DNA of 7,028 nt from Bacillota bacterium (GCA_023456995.1 JAEWNU010000240.1:1-7028), one strand, 5' to 3'. Counted from the stretch's first letter, positions 1 through 6,863 are shown. The notes: generated from the sequence alone by a model not told the origin. Translations and numbers: made by a program.

Positions 1-702
1 TTCACGGATTTTTTGTTCTGATTCCTGACCCATCGAGGCCCAGACATCGGTGTAAAGTACATCGGCGTCGGCTGCACCCTGCATCGGGTTCTGTGTCCAT
101 TCAAAGCCGGGGTATGCCTTCGCAAATTCCATAATTACCGGATCGGGTGCATATTCCTTCGGTGTAACCACGCTAACTTTCATACCGGTTTTAAGGCCAC
201 CAACAATAAGAGAATTGGCCATGTTGTTGCCATCGCCGATAAAGCAAAGTTTTTTGCCTTCCAGCGTCTTGTGATACTCGCGGATGGTCTGCAAGTCAGC
301 GAGCACCTGGCAGGGGTGCGCAAAATCGGTCAGCGCATTGATGACCGGTATGCTCCCGTGTTGTGCGAACGCCTCGACCTCTTCCTGCGCAAAGGTTCGG
401 ATCATGATACCGTCGAGATAGCGTGAGAGCACGCGGGCGGTGTCTTCCACCGGCTCGCCGCGGCCAATCTGTAGATCGCGTGACGAGAGAAATAGCGCAT
501 GACCGCCGAGTTGATACATACCAACCTCAAATGAGACGCGGGTGCGGGTTGAAGATTTTTGAAAAATCATGCCCAGTGTCTGTCCGCTCAAGATTGGGTG
601 TGAGATATTATGCTTCTTTTCATATTTCAGCTTGTCGGCCAGATCTAAAAGCCCGATAATCTCTTCCGTTGAAAGATCAAGCAATTTCAGCAGATGCGTC
701 AT
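1..702 (-). CDS. argF: Ornithine carbamoyltransferase, C-terminal part beyond the window
   Basis: Transfers the carbamoyl group of carbamoyl phosphate to ornithine, giving citrulline and phosphate, in the cytoplasm; it is the sixth step of arginine synthesis. The visible 234 codons are open to the left edge; the family is usually a little over 300 residues, so about 70-80 residues and the stop lie outside. The carbamoyl-phosphate loop STRTR is at residues 51-55, HPCQ at 129-132, and the ornithine-binding DVWASMGQE stretch at 219-227. The HCLP motif expected near the C-terminus would be off the window. The start overlaps the argD stop in an ATGA, with GGAGGAGG at 713-720 (inside argD) 10 bases upstream. 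HPCQ and SMGQE favour true ornithine transcarbamylase over aspartate or N-acetylornithine relatives. The biosynthetic operon points to the anabolic enzyme rather than the catabolic arginine-deiminase form. Confidence 0.96.
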   Translation of the reverse strand, partial: MTHLLKLLDLSTEEIIGLLDLADKLKYEKKHNISHPILSGQTLGMIFQKSSTRTRVSFEVGMYQLGGHALFLSSRDLQIGRGEPVEDTARVLSRYLDGIMIRTFAQEEVEAFAQHGSIPVINALTDFAHPCQVLADLQTIREYHKTLEGKKLCFIGDGNNMANSLIVGGLKTGMKVSVVTPKEYAPDPVIMEFAKAYPGFEWTQNPMQGAADADVLYTDVWASMGQESEQKIRE

Positions 703-1883
703 GCGTTGCCGGCCTCCTCCAAAACTTCAAGCAGGATTGCAAGGCCTTGCTCCAATTCTGCGTCGGTGATAACCAGCGGCGGTAACAGACGGACCTTTTC
801 ATGCGCGGTGAGTGCGATTAAACCCTTTTCAAGACACTTTGCAACAATTTCTTTTGAAGTGCCCTTCTTTGGCATAATGCCAATCATCATGCCCATGCCG
901 GTGACCGACTCAACATTTTCACACTTGCAGATGGCATTAACCAGCTTCTGACCCTTGCGGGAGACATCGGCTAAAAAGGTGTCGTTCAGGCGGGCTAAAA
1001 CGACGTTTGCACCCGCGCAGGCGATGGGGTTCATGCCGAACGTCGAACCGTGATCGCCTGGTGCAAATGTCTCGGCGGTCTTCTCGCTGAACAGTACTGC
1101 TCCGATGGGTAAGCCGCCCGCAAGGCCCTTCGCCGAACTGACGATATCGGGCTGAATGCCGAACGCCTGATAGCAATAGAAATAACCGGTTCGGCCGATT
1201 CCGGTCTGTACCTCGTCGACGAGTAGCAGGATATCCTTTTCAGCGCAGAGCGCTGCTACTTTTTTGACAAAGTCCACGTTAAGCGGGATGACGCCGCCCT
1301 CGCCCTGAACCATTTCCATCATGATGGCAGCGGTCTTATCGCTGACCTTAGAGATAACATCATCGAAGTTGTTGGCCTCGGCATAGACAAAACCGGGGGT
1401 GAAGGGATCAAAGTTGACATGCATCGCAGCCTGACCGGTGGCCGCCACAGTGGTAATGGTGCGCCCGTGGAAGGAGTTGACCAGTGTGATGATCTCATAT
1501 CGCTCCTTGCCGTATTTGACCTGTGCGTACTTTCTGGCGGCTTTAATCATACCTTCGTTGGCCTCGGCGCCAGAATTGCCGAAGAAAACTTTTTTCATTC
1601 CTGATTTTTCACAGAGCTGCTTTGCAAGCTGTACGCCAGGCGCGGTGTAGTAGAGGTTTGATATGTGCGCCAGACATGCTGCTTGTTCTGAGACGGCCTT
1701 AACCCACTCAGGATCTGCAAAGCCAAGCGAATTCACGCCAATGCCGCTTGAAAAATCAATATAACTTTTGCCATCAAAATCTTCACAAGTCGCACCTTTG
1801 CCACATTTGGGTGCAAAATTAGCACGACCATAGGTGTGGGCGACATAAGTCTGATCCAGTTCTTTAATTTCGGAGAAGGTCAT
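699..1883 (-). CDS. argD: Acetylornithine aminotransferase (PLP-dependent, class III)
   Basis: Converts N-acetylglutamate semialdehyde plus glutamate to N-acetylornithine plus 2-oxoglutarate, the fourth step of arginine synthesis; pyridoxal phosphate is the cofactor. At 394 residues it has the usual family length. Visible motifs are the phosphate-cup FGNSGAEANE (101-110), FHGRT (138-142, the aromatic residue that stacks on the PLP ring), LVDEVQTGIGRTG (221-233, with Asp223 expected to contact the pyridine nitrogen) and SSAKGLAGGLPIGA, whose Lys252 should form the Schiff base. The ATG shares ATGA with the argB stop, and AAGGAGG at 1891-1897 sits 7 bases upstream inside argB, so translation is probably coupled. 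Its own stop overlaps the argF start in the same way. Class III relatives such as succinylornithine or GABA aminotransferase resemble it, but its place between argB and argF settles the role. A side role in lysine synthesis, known for E. coli ArgD, cannot be judged here. Confidence 0.97.
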   Translation of the reverse strand: MTFSEIKELDQTYVAHTYGRANFAPKCGKGATCEDFDGKSYIDFSSGIGVNSLGFADPEWVKAVSEQAACLAHISNLYYTAPGVQLAKQLCEKSGMKKVFFGNSGAEANEGMIKAARKYAQVKYGKERYEIITLVNSFHGRTITTVAATGQAAMHVNFDPFTPGFVYAEANNFDDVISKVSDKTAAIMMEMVQGEGGVIPLNVDFVKKVAALCAEKDILLLVDEVQTGIGRTGYFYCYQAFGIQPDIVSSAKGLAGGLPIGAVLFSEKTAETFAPGDHGSTFGMNPIACAGANVVLARLNDTFLADVSRKGQKLVNAICKCENVESVTGMGMMIGIMPKKGTSKEIVAKCLEKGLIALTAHEKVRLLPPLVITDAELEQGLAILLEVLEEAGNA

Positions 1884-2755
1884 TTTGATTCCTCCTTATA
1901 AATCATGGTGCCAATACCCTCGTCGGAGAGCATTTCGATGAGAATGGCGTGTACGATTCTGCCGTCGATGATGGCGGCCTTGGTGACGCCTTCGTTTAGT
2001 GTATCCACACAGCATTGAATCTTGGGGATCATGCCACCGGCAATAATGCCCTTTTCAATTAGGTCCGGCACTTCGCTGGGAGCAACGGTGGGAATCAACG
2101 TGTTCTCGTCGTTTTTATCCATCAGCAGGCCGCGCACATCGGTCATGAGGATGATGTTCTCGGCCTTGAGGGCGCTGGCAACATAGCAGGCCATTGTGTC
2201 GGCGTTGATGTTGTAGGTCACACCATTTTCGTCCGCGCCAATGCTGGTGATAACCGGAATATAGCCTGCATCGAGCAGGTCGGTGATAGGCTTGGGGTCG
2301 ACATTGGTCATCTCACCGACAAAGCCATAATCAACTTCATCTTCCATCTTTTTGACGGTCAGCATGCCGCCATCCACGCCGCACAGGCCCATGGCGCGAC
2401 CGCCCTGTGCATTGATTTGCGCGACAAGGTCTTTGTTCAGCTTGCCAGCCAGCACCATCTGCGCGACATCGCGGGTTTCCTCGTCGGTATAGCGCAAACC
2501 GTTGATAAATTTCGATTCCTTGCCAATCTTTTTGAGCAGGCCGGTGATCTCGGGGCCGCCGCCATGAACGAGCACAACCTTTATGCCGATGCAGGAAAGC
2601 AGCACGATATCACCCATGACAGCCTCTTTAAGTTCGTTGTTGGTCATGGCATTTCCGCCGTATTTTACCACAACAGTCTTGCCGTTGTATTTTTGAATGT
2701 AGGGGAGCGCCTGGCTTAAAATTTCAGCCTTTTGTGCGGTAGTGGTCTGTGCCAT
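1880..2755 (-). CDS. argB: Acetylglutamate kinase, likely arginine-inhibited type
   Basis: Phosphorylates N-acetylglutamate with ATP to N-acetylglutamyl-5-phosphate, the second and usually controlling step of the pathway. Amino acid kinase fold, 291 residues: glycine-rich KYGGNAM at 31-37 (Lys31 catalytic), HGGGPEI at 64-70 for substrate, INAD at 183-186, the nucleotide-side TDVRGLL at 205-211, and GGMIPK at 240-245 with the second conserved lysine. About 25 residues precede the first strand and can form the N-terminal helix found in hexameric, arginine-sensitive kinases. The C-terminal stretch from GRIVHAILIEM to EGIGTMI (265-285) resembles the arginine-site region of that class. The insensitive E. 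coli enzyme is shorter (258 residues) and lacks this helix, so feedback inhibition by arginine is the likely control (inference). GGAGG at 2764-2768 is 8 bases before the ATG. The stop overlaps argD by ATGA, and a 50-bp gap separates it from argC. Confidence 0.97.
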   Translation of the reverse strand: MAQTTTAQKAEILSQALPYIQKYNGKTVVVKYGGNAMTNNELKEAVMGDIVLLSCIGIKVVLVHGGGPEITGLLKKIGKESKFINGLRYTDEETRDVAQMVLAGKLNKDLVAQINAQGGRAMGLCGVDGGMLTVKKMEDEVDYGFVGEMTNVDPKPITDLLDAGYIPVITSIGADENGVTYNINADTMACYVASALKAENIILMTDVRGLLMDKNDENTLIPTVAPSEVPDLIEKGIIAGGMIPKIQCCVDTLNEGVTKAAIIDGRIVHAILIEMLSDEGIGTMIYKEESK

Positions 2756-2805
2756 AAGGAAATCCTCCGTTCGTTATATCACTTTTAATTCTAGCCTGTT
2801 TAGTA

Positions 2806-3750
2806 TTATAGCCCGGTTGCTTCGTCAAGGCCTAGCGCAATATTCATGTTTTGAACTGCTGCACCTGAGGCACCTTTGCCCAAATTATCGAGGCAGGCCG
2901 CCAGCAGTACACGCTCATCGTTGCCACAGACAAAAATCTGTAGAAGGTTTGTGTCAGCCAGCGTGTTGGATGGCAGGAAACCGCCGTTAAGTACACCCTC
3001 GCCCATGAAAGGCATCACTTTTACAAAGTGCTGGCCGTCGTAATATTCCGACAGTGTTTCATGTATTTGTTGTGCGGTGAGCTTTTTACTTAAGAGCTTG
3101 GTGTACAGCGGTACCGACACGGTCATGCCCGCAAAAAAATCCGCAACTGCGGGGTTGAATATGGGCGTATCGGTCAGGCCGGAAAGCACCTTCATTTCCT
3201 TTTGGTGTTTGTGTGACTGAGTCAGGCCATACTGACGTACTGCATCATACTCCGCCGTACGGTCGGGCTTGGCGTAATCGGAAATCATTTTCTTCCCGCC
3301 GCCGGAATAGCCAGAAATGGCATGACAGACAACGGGGTAATCCGCAGGCATAATACCCAGCTTAACCATAGGATGTACTAGGCTAATGAAGCCGGTGGCA
3401 TAACAGCCAGGGTTTGCAATCCGGTGCGACTCGCTGATTTTCTGGCGCTGTTCAGATGAAAGTTCCGGAAAACCGTATACCCACACGGGGTTGACCCGAT
3501 GTGCCGTGGAAGCGTCGATAACCTTGACATGGTCATTTTCGACGAGTAATACAGCTTCAGTGGCCGCGTCGTCGGGCAGGCAGAGAAAAGTAATATCGGA
3601 GGCGTTGATGAGTTTTTTGCGCTCAGAAACGTCCTTGCGCTTATCCTCGTCAATCAGCAGGATATCTAAATCGCTTCGCCCCTCAAGGCGGTCAAATATT
3701 TTTAGTCCTGTTGTGCCTTCTTTGCCGTCAATGAATACCTTGAATTTCAT
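2806..3750 (-). CDS. argC: N-acetyl-gamma-glutamyl-phosphate reductase, type 2 (short form)
   Basis: Reduces N-acetylglutamyl-5-phosphate with NADPH to N-acetylglutamate 5-semialdehyde, the third step of the pathway. The protein has 314 residues and opens with VFIDGKEGTTG (5-15), the nucleotide-binding loop of the type 2 family, rather than the VGASGYxG-type loop of the common ArgC. Other motifs are FLCLPDDAA (55-63), IDASTAHR (78-85), IANPGCYATG (111-120) whose Cys116 should be the acyl-enzyme nucleophile, SHKHQKEM (179-186) with likely catalytic histidine, and GKGASGAAVQNMN (291-303). The chosen ATG at 3750 has AAGGGGG at 3759-3765, 8 bases upstream. An in-frame ATG at 3813 would add 21 residues that the family lacks and has no good ribosome binding site. 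argH lies 89 bp upstream and argB 50 bp downstream. argJ, common at the argC-argB junction in Firmicutes, is not there. Confidence 0.95.
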   Translation of the reverse strand: MKFKVFIDGKEGTTGLKIFDRLEGRSDLDILLIDEDKRKDVSERKKLINASDITFLCLPDDAATEAVLLVENDHVKVIDASTAHRVNPVWVYGFPELSSEQRQKISESHRIANPGCYATGFISLVHPMVKLGIMPADYPVVCHAISGYSGGGKKMISDYAKPDRTAEYDAVRQYGLTQSHKHQKEMKVLSGLTDTPIFNPAVADFFAGMTVSVPLYTKLLSKKLTAQQIHETLSEYYDGQHFVKVMPFMGEGVLNGGFLPSNTLADTNLLQIFVCGNDERVLLAACLDNLGKGASGAAVQNMNIALGLDEATGL

Positions 3751-3758
3751 GAGCGAAG

Positions 3759-3765
3759 CCCCCTT
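3759..3765 (-). promoter_or_regulatory. Ribosome binding site of argC (fixes the start)
   Basis: On the minus strand AAGGGGG lies 8 bases before the ATG at 3750, where the type 2 ArgC fold begins (MKFKVFIDG). It is less canonical than the GGAGG of the other genes but well placed, and it rules in favour of this start over the upstream in-frame ATG at 3813. Confidence 0.7.
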
Positions 3766-3839
3766 TTTAATATAACAGGCCAGCGCGGGTCGTACTCTCT
3801 GTGCAAGAATCATAAATCCCGCAGGTCTATTGATCTTGT

Positions 3840-5237
3840 TTAATATGGTTTATTGGCGTCGATTGCAACGAGGCGTGTTTTCAGCTCGGTAATCTGTACT
3901 TTGACAGCACTCGGTGCCGGGCCGCCGATGACGTTGCGTTGCTCAACACAGGTTTGCAGGTCGATTGCGTGGTATAAATCAGCTGAAAAAGTTTTGCAAA
4001 TACCTTTGTAGGCATCAAGCGGCAGTGTTTCAAGTGTGCAGCCGCGTTCAATGCAAAGCTTAACTAAAAAGCCGGTGATCTGATAGGCCTCGCGGAAAGG
4101 CAGACCCTTTTTGGTGAGGTAATCAGCGCAGTCGGTCGCGTTGATAAAGCCTTTGGCAGCCGCGGATCGCATATTTTCCTTTTTCACCGTCATGGTCTCC
4201 AACATCGGGATGAAGGTGCTCAGGCAGAGATGAGTGGTCTCGATACTATCGAAAATCGCTTCCTTATCTTCCTGCATATCCTTGTTGTAGGCCAGAGGAA
4301 GACCCTTGAGCATGGTCAAAAGCGTCAACAGATCGCCGTTGACACGCCCGGTTTTGCCGCGAATCAGCTCGGTGATGTCAGGATTCTTTTTCTGAGGCAT
4401 GATTGATGAGCCGGTCGCAAAAGCGTCGTCAAGCTCAATGAAGCGAAACTCCGATGAGCACCAGAGAATAATCTCCTCAGAGAAGCGCGAGAGGTGGGTC
4501 ATAATAAGTGAAAGGGCGGCGGCTGCTTCGACACAGAAGTCGCGGTCGGAAACCCCATCCAGACTGTTTTGTGTCACCCCACCCGAAAAGCCTAGCAATT
4601 CAGCCACCAGTTTGCGGTCAATGGGATAGGTGGTGGAGGCCAGTGCGCCAGAGCCAAGCGGCATGACATCCATGCGGCGGCAGCAGTCGTTTAAGCGCCC
4701 TAAATCGCGCGAAAACATCTGGGCATAAGCCATGATGTGATGAGCAAAGGTAATGGGTTGCGCCACTTGAAGATGGGTGTAACCCGGCATAACCGTATCA
4801 AGGTTCTGCTCTGCTTTGGCAATGATGGCTTCAATCAGCTGATGTACTTGAGAATAAATGCCTGAAAGCTGCTTTTTTAAGTACATCCTAATATCCAATG
4901 CTACTTGATCATTGCGGCTTCTGGCGGTGTGGAGGCGCTTGCCCGGGTCGCCAATACGTTCAGTGAGCACCTGCTCGACAAACATGTGGATATCCTCTGC
5001 GGTAAAATCAAACTGTAACGCGCCGGAATCAAGATCGGCCATTATTCCCTTAAGGCCTTCTACGATGGCGTCAGTATCCGCCTGTGGGATGATACCGCAT
5101 TTGCCCAACATGGTGGCGTGGGCGATGGAGCCTGTGATATCCTCGTGGTACATCACATGGTCATATGCAATTGAGGAGTTGAAGTCGTTGACACCGGCGT
5201 CCAATTCCTTGCTAAACCGGCCGGACCACATTTTCAT
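3840..5237 (-). CDS. argH: Argininosuccinate lyase
   Basis: Splits argininosuccinate into arginine and fumarate, the last step of arginine synthesis; a cytoplasmic homotetramer of the fumarase/aspartase superfamily. With the start at 5237 it has 465 residues, normal for the family (E. coli about 457). It opens with the typical MWSGRFSKELD. TARSRNDQVALD is at 104-115, PGYTHLQVAQP with the catalytic-region His155 at 151-161, and the superfamily signature GSSIMPQKKNPD at 276-287, whose serines lie on the mobile catalytic loop. The start is set by AAGGAGGG at 5245-5252, 7 bases upstream. A longer reading from 5288 adds a hydrophobic, non-homologous stretch and should be rejected; a start two codons later (5231) cannot be excluded. 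The gene follows argG after 125 bp containing a strong hairpin and precedes argC by 89 bp, so it may be expressed partly independently of argG, although I see no clear promoter of its own. Confidence 0.97.
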   Translation of the reverse strand: MKMWSGRFSKELDAGVNDFNSSIAYDHVMYHEDITGSIAHATMLGKCGIIPQADTDAIVEGLKGIMADLDSGALQFDFTAEDIHMFVEQVLTERIGDPGKRLHTARSRNDQVALDIRMYLKKQLSGIYSQVHQLIEAIIAKAEQNLDTVMPGYTHLQVAQPITFAHHIMAYAQMFSRDLGRLNDCCRRMDVMPLGSGALASTTYPIDRKLVAELLGFSGGVTQNSLDGVSDRDFCVEAAAALSLIMTHLSRFSEEIILWCSSEFRFIELDDAFATGSSIMPQKKNPDITELIRGKTGRVNGDLLTLLTMLKGLPLAYNKDMQEDKEAIFDSIETTHLCLSTFIPMLETMTVKKENMRSAAAKGFINATDCADYLTKKGLPFREAYQITGFLVKLCIERGCTLETLPLDAYKGICKTFSADLYHAIDLQTCVEQRNVIGGPAPSAVKVQITELKTRLVAIDANKPY

Positions 5238-5244
5238 ATAAATA

Positions 5245-5252
5245 CCCTCCTT
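5245..5252 (-). promoter_or_regulatory. Ribosome binding site of argH (fixes the start)
   Basis: AAGGAGGG on the minus strand, 7 bases before the ATG at 5237, is a near-perfect anti-16S match. It places translation at the MKMWSGRF start and argues against the in-frame ATG at 5288, whose extra residues are not family-like. Confidence 0.85.
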
Positions 5253-5306
5253 AAAAAGGCCTGAGAAGCTATAAAAGAAAAACATCAATTTGGTTTAGGG
5301 ACAAGA

Positions 5307-5341
5307 GAAGCCCTGCCCCCACATTGCGGTTACAGGGCTTC
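5307..5341 (-). terminator. argG-argH intercistronic hairpin, possible weak terminator
   Basis: On the minus strand GAAGCCCTG and CAGGGCTTC form a perfect 9-bp stem (arms 5333-5341 and 5307-5315). Inside the 17-base loop, CCGC and GTGG can pair (one G-U) around AAT, after a 3x3 internal loop. The stem starts about 20 bases after the argG stop. The following bases, TCTTGTCCC, are only partly T-rich, so this is not a classic strong intrinsic terminator. It could be a leaky terminator that lowers argH-argF expression relative to argG, or a structure that protects the 3' end of argG mRNA. On the plus strand no T-run follows, so a rightward terminator is unlikely. Confidence 0.45.
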
Positions 5342-5362
5342 GGATTGTTGAAGCGATGTTTC

Positions 5363-6577
5363 TTATTTACCCAACTTTTCAGCTAATTTTGCTTGAACCT
5401 TCAGCGGAAGCCCGAACAGGTTGATGAAGCCCTTTGAATCCATCTGATCGTAGACAGTGTCCTCGCCGAAAGTAGCAATCTCTTCGGAATAGAGGCTGTA
5501 AGCGCTCGTGGTGCCGGCCCCCATGATGTTGCCCTTGTAAAGCTTGACCTTAACCTCGCCGGTAACGTTCTTCTGGGTTGAATCAACAAAGGCCGAGAGT
5601 GCTTCACGCAGCGGGGTAAACCACTGGCCGTTATAAACCAAATCAGCAAACTTGAGCGCGATTTGCTGTTTATAGTGCATTGTTTCTCTATCAAGGCACA
5701 GGCTTTCAAGTTGCTCATGTGCAAAATAGAGAATCGAACCGCCGGGGGTCTCATAAACGCCGCGGCTCTTCATGCCGACAAGGCGATTCTCGACCAGATC
5801 GGTGATACCCACGCCGTTTTCACCGCCAACCTTGTTAAGATATTTGATGATTTCGGCTGTCTTCATCTTTTCTCCGTTGATGGCGACGGGTGCACCCTGC
5901 TCAAACGAGATGGTGACATAAGTGGGCGCATCGGGCGCTTTTTCGGGAGAAACGCCGAGCTCGAGGATTTTGTCGTACTGCGGCTCGTTTGCCGGATCTT
6001 CCAGATCGAGACCCTCATGCGAGAGATGCCAGATGTTTTTGTCCTTGGAATAGTTGGTTTCGCGGTTGATCGCCAGTGGAACGTTGTGCGCCTCAGCGTA
6101 AGCGATCTCATCTTCGCGGCTCTTTAGCTCCCAGGTGCGCCACGGCGCAATAATGCCCATATCGGGTGCGAAAGCCTTGATAGTCAACTCAAAACGAACC
6201 TGATCGTTACCCTTGCCGGTGCAGCCGTGCGCAATGGCATCGGCACCCTCGGCCTTGGCTATCTCAACAATGCGTTTTGCAATAATTGGGCGGGCAAACG
6301 AAGTGCCCAGAAGATATTTGCCCTCATAGACAGCGCCGGCCTTAAGGGTAGGTACGATGAAGTCGTCACAGAATACATCAACGAGGTCCTCTATATAAAG
6401 TTTAGAAGCGCCGGTCTTGATCGCTTTTTCGTTCAGGCCGTCAAGCTCAGCGCCTTGCCCGACGTCTGCCGCAACAGCGATAACCTCGCAACCGTAGTTC
6501 TCTTTCAGCCACGGAATGATAACCGAGGTGTCAAGACCGCCCGAATATGCAAGAACTACCTTTTTGTACTGACTCAT
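5363..6577 (-). CDS. argG: Argininosuccinate synthase
   Basis: Joins citrulline and aspartate using ATP to give argininosuccinate, AMP and pyrophosphate, the seventh step of arginine synthesis. The 404-residue length is that of the common bacterial type-1 enzyme. The N-type ATP pyrophosphatase P-loop AYSGGLDTS is at residues 10-18, AADVGQG at 36-42, GTSFARP at 91-97, [14 protein letters not shown] at 117-130 (citrulline/aspartate site), and [10 protein letters not shown] at 271-280. A C-terminal stretch from [16 protein letters not shown] onward (348-363) ends the synthetase domain. GGAGG at 6587-6591 is 9 bases before the ATG at 6577. The in-frame ATG at 6586 directly abuts the Shine-Dalgarno and would be an unlikely start. 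It is the first gene of the operon, about 40 bases below the putative transcription start, so it should be directly under the control of the promoter and operator candidates at 6620-6675. Confidence 0.98.
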   Translation of the reverse strand: MSQYKKVVLAYSGGLDTSVIIPWLKENYGCEVIAVAADVGQGAELDGLNEKAIKTGASKLYIEDLVDVFCDDFIVPTLKAGAVYEGKYLLGTSFARPIIAKRIVEIAKAEGADAIAHGCTGKGNDQVRFELTIKAFAPDMGIIAPWRTWELKSREDEIAYAEAHNVPLAINRETNYSKDKNIWHLSHEGLDLEDPANEPQYDKILELGVSPEKAPDAPTYVTISFEQGAPVAINGEKMKTAEIIKYLNKVGGENGVGITDLVENRLVGMKSRGVYETPGGSILYFAHEQLESLCLDRETMHYKQQIALKFADLVYNGQWFTPLREALSAFVDSTQKNVTGEVKVKLYKGNIMGAGTTSAYSLYSEEIATFGEDTVYDQMDSKGFINLFGLPLKVQAKLAEKLGK

Positions 6578-6586
6578 GATAAGCAT

Positions 6587-6591
6587 CCTCC
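6587..6591 (-). promoter_or_regulatory. Ribosome binding site of argG (fixes the start)
   Basis: GGAGG on the minus strand, with 9 bases to the ATG at 6577 and none to the ATG at 6586. Normal spacing selects 6577, giving [14 protein letters not shown], which is the usual family start. Confidence 0.85.
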
Positions 6592-6619
6592 AAAATTTTG
6601 CGTATTTAAAGTGCTATGA

Positions 6620-6633
6620 TTAATAATTATACA
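6620..6633. promoter_or_regulatory. Candidate ARG box 1 (ArgR operator) over the -10
   Basis: TTAATAATTATACA on the plus strand compares with the ArgR half-site pattern TGAAT-wwww-ATTCA: 8 of the 10 defined positions fit and all four central bases are A/T. It overlaps the TATAAT of the operon promoter, the place expected for repression by arginine-bound ArgR. AT-richness makes chance matches common, so this rests mainly on position and on its partner 42 bp upstream. Confidence 0.4.
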
Positions 6634-6653
6634 TAGTTTTTGCAAAAAGAAAA
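6626..6653 (-). promoter_or_regulatory. Putative sigma-A promoter of the argGHCBDF operon
   Basis: Read leftward, TATAAT (6626-6631) is a perfect -10, and TTTTCT (6648-6653), 16 bases upstream, is a weak -35 (3 of 6). Transcription would begin near 6619, leaving a leader of roughly 42 bases before the argG ATG. That is too short for a T-box or other large riboswitch. The -10 lies inside one candidate ARG box, and a second lies just upstream of the -35. The weak -35 and the AT-rich surroundings make the assignment tentative, but no better leftward promoter was found before argG. Confidence 0.55.
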
Positions 6654-6661
6654 GGGGGTAA

Positions 6662-6675
6662 AGCATAATTATTCG
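6662..6675. promoter_or_regulatory. Candidate ARG box 2 (ArgR operator) upstream of the -35
   Basis: AGCATAATTATTCG matches 7 of the 10 defined ARG-box positions, with an A/T centre and a well-kept right half (ATTC). It shares the palindromic 8-mer ATAATTAT with box 1, exactly 42 bp away, about four helical turns, so both would face the same side of the DNA. It is weaker than box 1 on its own. Confidence 0.3.
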
Positions 6676-6851
6676 CTGCATTGCAGAAATTTGTATCAAT
6701 CTCTAAAAAAGCTAAAAAAACACGATGTTTATTGGATATGTTTGCTTGGTTTCCTACGATGATTCCAGCAGTTAGTAGTTTAAAAAGTATTATATGAATG
6801 GATATATACGGTCTTAATACCTTTTACAGAAAAATAAAAAACAGCTTAATA

Positions 6852-6863
6852 TGAATATATTCA
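6852..6863. repeat. Perfect 12-bp palindrome TGAATATATTCA
   Basis: The two arms equal the ArgR half-sites TGAAT and ATTCA but are separated by 2 bases instead of the usual 4. It lies about 75 bp upstream of the nearest rightward promoter-like signal. It may be an operator for that promoter or for another dimeric regulator; with such an AT-rich background it may also be chance. Confidence 0.35.

Noticed and set aside
3751..3813. In-frame N-terminal extension of ArgC from an ATG at 3813
   Set aside because: The extra 21 residues are not part of the type 2 family and have no good ribosome binding site, while AAGGGGG precedes the ATG at 3750.
3751..3839. Possible T-box or attenuator in the argH-argC gap (GACCCGCG stretch)
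   Set aside because: The gap is only 89 bp, the match to the T-box core is partial, and no specifier stem or terminator can be drawn.
5238..5288. In-frame N-terminal extension of ArgH from an ATG at 5288 (hydrophobic, signal-like)
   Set aside because: ArgH is cytoplasmic, the stretch has no family counterpart, and a near-perfect Shine-Dalgarno sits inside it, 7 bases before the real start.
5663..6127. 154-codon plus-strand open frame antisense to argG
   Set aside because: It mirrors the conserved ArgG coding sequence, has no recognisable domain, and its length is what codon bias on the other strand can give.
6227..6619. 130-codon plus-strand open frame antisense to the argG start
   Set aside because: Runs across the argG N-terminus, its ribosome binding site and its leader; no domain or upstream signal supports it.
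6718..6730. AAACA-CGA-TGTTT mini-hairpin, followed by T-runs on the minus strand
   Set aside because: A 5-bp, mostly A-T stem is unlikely to terminate transcription, and no leftward gene is seen that it would serve.
6783..6825. Inverted repeat GTATTA / TAATAC with A and T flanks
   Set aside because: A 6-bp AT-only stem with a 22-base loop is expected by chance in such AT-rich DNA and is too weak for a terminator.
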